This document shows positions 30,955 through 35,229 of a DNA stretch of 35,229 nucleotides, piece after piece (the stretch's first letter is position 1; the number at the start of each line of letters is the position of its first letter). The stretch lies in assembly GCA_947458745.1 (NCBI GenBank), contig CANGYQ010000027.1, positions 1-35,229 on the forward strand, in the 5' to 3' direction. Made by a program: the position numbers and the translations under genes. This stretch comes from Bryobacteraceae bacterium. Its GTDB lineage: Bacteria > Acidobacteriota > Terriglobia > Bryobacterales > Bryobacteraceae. Under the pieces are notes generated by a model. The model had not been told where the DNA came from, searched no databases, and saw only the letters and a program-made list of their open reading frames with translations.

Positions 30955-32736
30955 CTAGCGGGTACCGCCCGGAACGGATGGGGGGATCGCTTCCCACTGG
31001 CCGGACTTCAAAGCATCATAGCCCCGCAGCACAATCTCCAGATCCCGCCGTCCGTCCAGCATCGGTGTCACCGGCTCGCGCCCTTCGGTGATGGCCGCCA
31101 GAAACTCCGTGATCTCGGCCAGATAGGCGTCCGACGGTGGCACCAAAAGCCGGATGCGCTGCTGGTCGGGATGCCGCAGCTTGGCTTGCAGGCTGTAAGG
31201 GCGCACCATGTCGATCAATTCGGTGATCGGCGTCGGGGCATTTGGGAAGAAGTCGAAATACGGCTGCTCGGCGTAGATCTGCAGCTGCCCCCGGTCGCCG
31301 CAAACCGTGATCTCCGGCAGCGTTCCGCGCCCGGAAAGCCAGCTGACAAAGATGTGCGACTGCCATCCGTAGCGGCTGGCGAGCAGTACCTGCAAGCTGT
31401 CCTCGGCTGACATCTTGACGTGCATCTGCATGCCTCGAGTCGCCAAAACGCGGTCCGGCTCCCCCATCAGCAGCCGGATGGCGCGGACTTGGTGCACACC
31501 GTAATCCATCCACGGTCCGCCTCCGGCCAGCGCGGCGTCGCCGTGCCAAGATTCCGGTGCCCGGGGCGCGGAGACGTGCGTCATGGAATAAACCGGCTCG
31601 CCGATATCCCCGGCGCTGATCCGCCGCACTGCTGCCGCCACGTCCGGCCGGAAGTGCATGTTCTCCGCTACCATCAGCAGGCGGCCCGCCTGCCGGGCCG
31701 CCGCCATCATCGCGTCCGCATCGGCCAGCGTGGTCGCGATCGGCTTTTCCACCAGTACGTGCTTGCCGTACCGCAATACCTCTTCTGTGGCGGACCGGTG
31801 CAGATGATGGGGCAGCGCGATCAGACAGGCTTGGACATCGGCGTGAGCCGCCGCCTCCGCAATCGACGTAAAGGCATGGCTGGCTCCCAGCTGCCGCGCG
31901 ATCCGGGCCGTCCGCTTCGGGTCCTGCCCGCAGATGGAGAGCTTAACCTGTGGAAGATGCTTGCTCACCAGTTCGGCATGGGTTAGCCCCCATCGGGTCC
32001 CCACCACGCACAGGCCAATCGGTTTCCGCAGCGCGGCCGGTGCCTTCGGCGGATGAATCGCCCGGCTCAGATCCGCCCCGCCGGGCCGCAGCACTTCAGC
32101 AATGTGTGGCGGATCGTACCCGCCCCCGCGGTAGGTTTCCTTTCGCAGATCCGGCGTCCGCGGCGTTCTTCCCAACCGCGCCAGAATCGCATCCAGCAGG
32201 CCCGTCTGCAACAGAAAGCCGCGGACAGCATACGATAACCGCTTCGCCAGGCCCGTCCCGCGAAGCGCATCTTTGTAGAACACCGGCAGTTCGCCCTGCC
32301 GCGCCGGATTGGGCCGGTTCTCGATCACCCGGCCTACGATCAGCCGGTGATCGCCCGTCTCCGCCGTTTTCTCCACCTCGCAAAAAACCACCCGCAGCGC
32401 ATCTTCGACAAACGGGATGCCGTCGCGATCACCCATCACCAGGCCAACTGCACCGGGCTTGTCCGGATCCCGCCGCCGCACGGCGAACATCCGTTTCATG
32501 TCCTCCAGCCGCGATGCCGGCATGATGCTGATCGAGAACCGGCGCGATTGCAGGATGGCCTCATCGATCGGATAGACGACATTGGGGTTGACGCCCACTC
32601 GCGGCGGATCCTCTGAGACCGCCGCAAAGTTGGAACATCCCCATAGCTCCACCCCATGTTCCGCCCGGGCGGCGACGATGCTGCACACGCATTGCAGGCT
32701 GGTGTCCCAGATCTGAGCGGCTAAACGGGGTTTCAT
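30955..32736 (-). CDS. Fusion of flavin-reductase-like domain with Gfo/Idh/MocA oxidoreductase
   Basis: 593 residues. Residues about 1-170 follow the FMN-binding split-barrel flavin-reductase pattern (CVCSIVAARAEHGVELWGCS, PPRVGVNPNVVYPIDEAIL, FSISIMPAS). After a linker (about 170-240) a Gfo/Idh/MocA domain begins with IGLCVVGTRWGLTHAELVS and the motif VLVEKPIATTLADADAM, continuing to GGGPWMDYGVHQVRAIRLL. No signal peptide is present, so it is cytoplasmic. The start overlaps the stop of the upstream small flavin-reductase-like gene as ATGA. A flavin- and NAD(P)-dependent two-step reaction is a plausible but unproven reading. Confidence 0.82.
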   Translation of the reverse strand: MKPRLAAQIWDTSLQCVCSIVAARAEHGVELWGCSNFAAVSEDPPRVGVNPNVVYPIDEAILQSRRFSISIMPASRLEDMKRMFAVRRRDPDKPGAVGLVMGDRDGIPFVEDALRVVFCEVEKTAETGDHRLIVGRVIENRPNPARQGELPVFYKDALRGTGLAKRLSYAVRGFLLQTGLLDAILARLGRTPRTPDLRKETYRGGGYDPPHIAEVLRPGGADLSRAIHPPKAPAALRKPIGLCVVGTRWGLTHAELVSKHLPQVKLSICGQDPKRTARIARQLGASHAFTSIAEAAAHADVQACLIALPHHLHRSATEEVLRYGKHVLVEKPIATTLADADAMMAAARQAGRLLMVAENMHFRPDVAAAVRRISAGDIGEPVYSMTHVSAPRAPESWHGDAALAGGGPWMDYGVHQVRAIRLLMGEPDRVLATRGMQMHVKMSAEDSLQVLLASRYGWQSHIFVSWLSGRGTLPEITVCGDRGQLQIYAEQPYFDFFPNAPTPITELIDMVRPYSLQAKLRHPDQQRIRLLVPPSDAYLAEITEFLAAITEGREPVTPMLDGRRDLEIVLRGYDALKSGQWEAIPPSVPGGTR

Positions 32737-33110
32737 TGGGGGTCGGTATTCAGCAGATTGCGTTGCTTGGAGGGCGTGACGTGTCCCTCGATCATTTCGC
32801 CAATAAAGATGGTGTGGGTATCGAGTTCGATTTCCTGGATCACCTGGCAGGCGGTGGAAGAAAGCGCCCCGTGAACGTAGTGCCGGTCATGTTGGCGGTA
32901 GAACTGAGGCTGTCCCGTTTGTCCGGTATGGAGGATGGCCAAGCTGAAGCGGCGGTCGCGGAGCAGGATGGGGTGAATCGCTTCGGACTTTGCCACCGAA
33001 AGCCACAAGCTGGTGGGATGATGGGCGGTCTCGGAAAACGTGGAGGTCCGGAGATAACGGGGCTGGCCGCCGTCATCGACGATGGCCAGCCCCACGATGC
33101 TTTCGATCAC
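32733..33110 (-). CDS. Small flavin-reductase-like domain protein
   Basis: 125 residues from a GTG start (an in-frame TAA lies four codons before it). The sequence (GQPRYLRTSTFSETAHHPTS, LWLSVAKSEAIHPILLRDRR, FSLAILHTGQ) resembles the FMN-binding split barrel of flavin-reductase-like proteins, shorter than the usual 150-190 residues, so it may lack part of the barrel. It is immediately upstream of, and translationally coupled to, a fusion protein carrying another such domain. The two may form a mixed dimer, the normal quaternary state of the fold. The assignment is moderate. Confidence 0.65.
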   Translation of the reverse strand: MIESIVGLAIVDDGGQPRYLRTSTFSETAHHPTSLWLSVAKSEAIHPILLRDRRFSLAILHTGQTGQPQFYRQHDRHYVHGALSSTACQVIQEIELDTHTIFIGEMIEGHVTPSKQRNLLNTDPQ

Positions 33111-33161
33111 AACTTCAAGTTAGCACTCCCGGTTGTGAACCTGATGTACGCCGGGTGAGCG

Positions 33162-33500
33162 CTAGATGGCAGCTTCGCCGCGGTCGCCGTTGCGGATGCG
33201 GATCGCTTCCGTCACGTCGCTGACAAAGATCTTGCCGTCGCCGATCTTGCCCGTGCGGGCACCATCGACAATCGCCGCCACCACTTCTTCCACGCGCGTT
33301 GAGGGAACTACCAGTTCCAGCTTCAAGCGTGGAATTTCCTGCACCTCGTACTCCTGGCCGCGGTAGATCTCCGTGTGGCCCTTTTCCCGGCCGTGGCCGC
33401 GGACCTCGGTGATCGTCAATCCATCAACGCCGGCCTTTTTCAGGGCCGCCTTGACGTCTTCCAGTTTGAACGGTTGGATGATCGCTTCAATCTTCTTCAT
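33162..33500 (-). CDS. P-II nitrogen regulatory protein (GlnB/GlnK)
   Basis: 112 residues from the ATG at 33500, the canonical MKKIEAIIQPFKLEDVKAAL start; the in-frame extension upstream overlaps amt and is not part of the family. The T-loop contains the uridylylation site Tyr51 (TEIYRGQEY), the B-loop reads TGKIGDGKIFV, and the protein ends RIRNGDRGEAAI, all typical. It senses ATP/ADP and 2-oxoglutarate and, beside amt, would be the GlnK-type regulator that plugs the ammonium channel. It lies 40 bases downstream of amt on the same strand. Confidence 0.95.
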   Translation of the reverse strand: MKKIEAIIQPFKLEDVKAALKKAGVDGLTITEVRGHGREKGHTEIYRGQEYEVQEIPRLKLELVVPSTRVEEVVAAIVDGARTGKIGDGKIFVSDVTEAIRIRNGDRGEAAI

Positions 33501-33540
33501 ATGGATGTTGGCCTTTTCGGGTTCCTTATGCGTCGATTCC

Positions 33541-34914
33541 TTACGCGTCGAAATTGTAGCCTTCTTCGCCATGCTGGCTGACGTCGAGACCAATCGTCTC
33601 CTGGTCAGGCGTGGCCCGCACCCCACCGCAAGCGATATCGCAAATCTTCAGGATGATCAGCGTCCCGACGATGGCGATGCCCCAGGCGATGGCGACACCA
33701 ATCAACTGATTGACGATCTGGCCGCCGTTGCCGTCAATCAAGCCGCCCTTGCCGTCGGCAATGGCGCTATTCACGGCCTTGGTAGCGAACACACCGGTCA
33801 GGATGGCGCCTAAGGTTCCGCCGGCTCCGTGGACGCCAAAGGCGTCCAGCGAGTCGTCATAGTTGAACATGTTCTTCACCTTCACCACCATGAAGTAACA
33901 GACGATGCCGCCCACAAAACCCATGATCAGGGCCGGACCGGGCTTCACAAAACCGGAAGCCGGCGTGATCACCACCAACCCTGCTACCGCGCCCGAGATG
34001 CCACCCAGCACGCTGGGCTTCGAGTGGAGCCATTCCATCAGCACCCAGCCGATGGCAGCCGTGGCCGCCGCAAAGTGCGTGGCCGTAAAGGCGCTGGAAG
34101 CCAGAGCATTCGCCGCCAGGGCGCTGCCGGCATTGAAGCCAAACCAGCCCACCCACAGTAGACAGGCACCGATAAAGCTCAGCACCAGGGAATGCGGCTT
34201 CATCGGTTCAGAGCCGTAGCCCTTGCGCTTGCCCAGGTAGATCGCGCAAACCAGCGCCGACACACCGGACGTAATGTGCACCACCGTTCCGCCCGCAAAG
34301 TCGAAGCAGGGAATTGAGCCGCCCAGGAAGGCGTTCAGCAATCCACCCTTGCCCCACACCATGTGCGCCATCGGGTAATAGACCAGGAACGACCACAGCG
34401 TCATAAACAGGCACATCGCGCCAAACTTCATGCGTTCCGCAAATGCACCGGTGATCAGCGCCGGCGTGATGATGGCGAACATCATCTGAAACAGCATCCA
34501 CGTCTGGTGCGGAATCGTGGCGGCGTAGTCGCCCATCGGGTCACCACCCACGCCCTCCAGCATCAGGTACCGCAGGTCGCCGATAAAGGCATTGCCTTCG
34601 CCGAACGAAAGGCTATAGCCGATGACCGCCCACAGCACCGTTGCCAGTGCCATTAGCGTAAAGCTCTGCATCATCGTTGCCAACACATTCTTCTTGCGGA
34701 CCAGTCCGCCGTAGAAAAGGGCCAATCCCGGGCCGGTCATCATCAACACCAGGGCGCAGGAGACCAGCATCCAGGCGTTGTCGCCCGCCGATTGGGCGGC
34801 GGCTACTTTCGCCTGCAGGTCCTTGATGGGGTCGGGTGGTGCCGCTGGCGCTTGGGCCCATAGAGCCAGGGAGGAAAGCGCCGCGAGCGAAATGAGAGAT
34901 CCAAGTCGTTTCAT
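33541..34914 (-). CDS. amt: Ammonium transporter, Amt family
   Basis: 457 residues from the ATG at 34914, preceded by GGAG at the right spacing; the frame continues upstream but without family similarity. An N-terminal signal-like segment (MKRLGSLISLAALSSLALWA) precedes a linker and about 11 membrane helices. Amt motifs visible include MLVSCALVLMMTGPGLALFY, IITPALITGAFAERMKFGAM, the pore His in FAGGTVVHITSGVSALV and the second in FGVHGAGGTLGAILTG. It conducts ammonium across the inner membrane and should be blocked by the P-II protein encoded just downstream. Confidence 0.95.
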   Translation of the reverse strand: MKRLGSLISLAALSSLALWAQAPAAPPDPIKDLQAKVAAAQSAGDNAWMLVSCALVLMMTGPGLALFYGGLVRKKNVLATMMQSFTLMALATVLWAVIGYSLSFGEGNAFIGDLRYLMLEGVGGDPMGDYAATIPHQTWMLFQMMFAIITPALITGAFAERMKFGAMCLFMTLWSFLVYYPMAHMVWGKGGLLNAFLGGSIPCFDFAGGTVVHITSGVSALVCAIYLGKRKGYGSEPMKPHSLVLSFIGACLLWVGWFGFNAGSALAANALASSAFTATHFAAATAAIGWVLMEWLHSKPSVLGGISGAVAGLVVITPASGFVKPGPALIMGFVGGIVCYFMVVKVKNMFNYDDSLDAFGVHGAGGTLGAILTGVFATKAVNSAIADGKGGLIDGNGGQIVNQLIGVAIAWGIAIVGTLIILKICDIACGGVRATPDQETIGLDVSQHGEEGYNFDA

Positions 34915-34989
34915 AGTTCTCCGGGAGTTGGAAATGGCCAGTGACGGGGGGCCAGGGTTCGGCGACGACGAAGGCGCTCGGTAGTTCAT

Positions 34990-35182
34990 TATCTTCCCTT
35001 AAGGGAGGTGTTGTAGCCAAGTGAATGATTTTTATTTAAAGGATCGAAATATTCTATTAGCCAGACTGATACGAATTCTCCTACACTCCATTCATGTTTT
35101 CCGTGTGGATACCGATTCTTTAAGGGTGTTTTCAAAAATTGGAACGGATAGGACCAAACGGGTAGAACCAAAGGAGAGATGG
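34990..35182. promoter_or_regulatory. Divergent intergenic region with palindrome
   Basis: An AT-richer gap between amt (minus) and the gene starting at 35183 (plus). It contains a perfect 12-base palindrome TCCCTTAAGGGA (34995-35006) about 80 bases upstream of the amt ATG, and a low-GC stretch (35024-35060) that could hold promoters for either direction. I could not find a convincing sigma-54 site. The palindrome is a candidate operator only. Confidence 0.3.
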
Positions 35183-35229
35183 ATGAAGCATAGTCGAGTC
35201 GTGTTGGGATTGTTCTGCGCGGGCCTAGC
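35183..35229 (+). CDS. Start of an exported protein, runs off the right edge
   Basis: AAGGAG at 35171-35176 precedes an ATG at 35183 that opens MKHSRVVLGLFCAGL, the beginning of a signal peptide. The ATG at 35179 is rejected because it stops after four codons. Only 15 codons are present, so no family can be assigned. Confidence 0.6.
   Translation, partial: MKHSRVVLGLFCAGL

Noticed and set aside
34989..35171. 60-codon minus-strand open frame upstream of amt
   Set aside because: No ribosome site or family similarity; it occupies the AT-rich divergent promoter region.

Overview
The window looks like a GC-rich genome of the Acidobacteriota, most plausibly of the Solibacter/Bryobacter type. This is an inference from gene content: a DUF1592/DUF1552 pair with a cytochrome-like domain, Tat-exported Gfo/Idh/MocA oxidoreductases, a TonB receptor with a carboxypeptidase-regulatory N-terminus, LytS/LytTR signalling, and many RHS fragments. 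No rRNA, tRNA or CRISPR array was seen.

The left two thirds (1-23248) is an accessory region built around a repeated cassette on the minus strand. Read 5'->3' on that strand, the cassette is: the 3' part of comM (YifB family), an RHS-core fragment with a variable C-terminal domain, a downstream exported protein or lipoprotein whose ATG overlaps the RHS stop as ATGA, a short repeat R, and then the next comM 3' fragment. The intact comM is at 21728-23248. Its cassette has a HELGH metalloprotease-like tail (20642-21697) plus a lipoprotein (20034-20645), followed by R and a comM fragment (19467-19931). A second cassette has a polymorphic-toxin-44-like tail (8806-9559) plus a lipoprotein (8387-8809), R and a tiny comM remnant (7415-7477). 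A third has an unknown tail (1374-2462) plus an exported protein (472-1377), R and a comM fragment running off the left edge. At every fragment junction examined, comM homology starts at the same codon (Cys353 of the intact protein). This looks like an array of silent RHS toxin/immunity modules anchored on comM. It is the most interesting signal in the window.

Unrelated blocks interrupt the array. One carries a DUF1592/DUF1552 operon and an enolase-superfamily dehydratase (2656-7314). Another is a UPF0175/DUF3368 toxin-antitoxin pair (7599-8308). The largest (about 9560-19440) holds an intact IS3-family element that truncates a decayed Tn3 transposon, an STAS-like/LytS/LytTR operon, a TonB-dependent receptor, a serine recombinase-WD40 chimera and an IS66-like remnant.

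The right third is more ordinary. Divergent from comM lies a tightly overlapping carotenoid operon (crtE-like, crtI, crtB, a membrane-anchored molybdopterin oxidoreductase and a family 2 glycosyltransferase; 23460-29106). It ends at a nested inverted repeat (29129-29197). Convergent to it are a Tat-exported Gfo/Idh/MocA protein, a flavin-reductase/Gfo-Idh-MocA fusion with a free-standing flavin-reductase-like partner, and an amt-P-II ammonium module. The start of an exported protein runs off the right edge.
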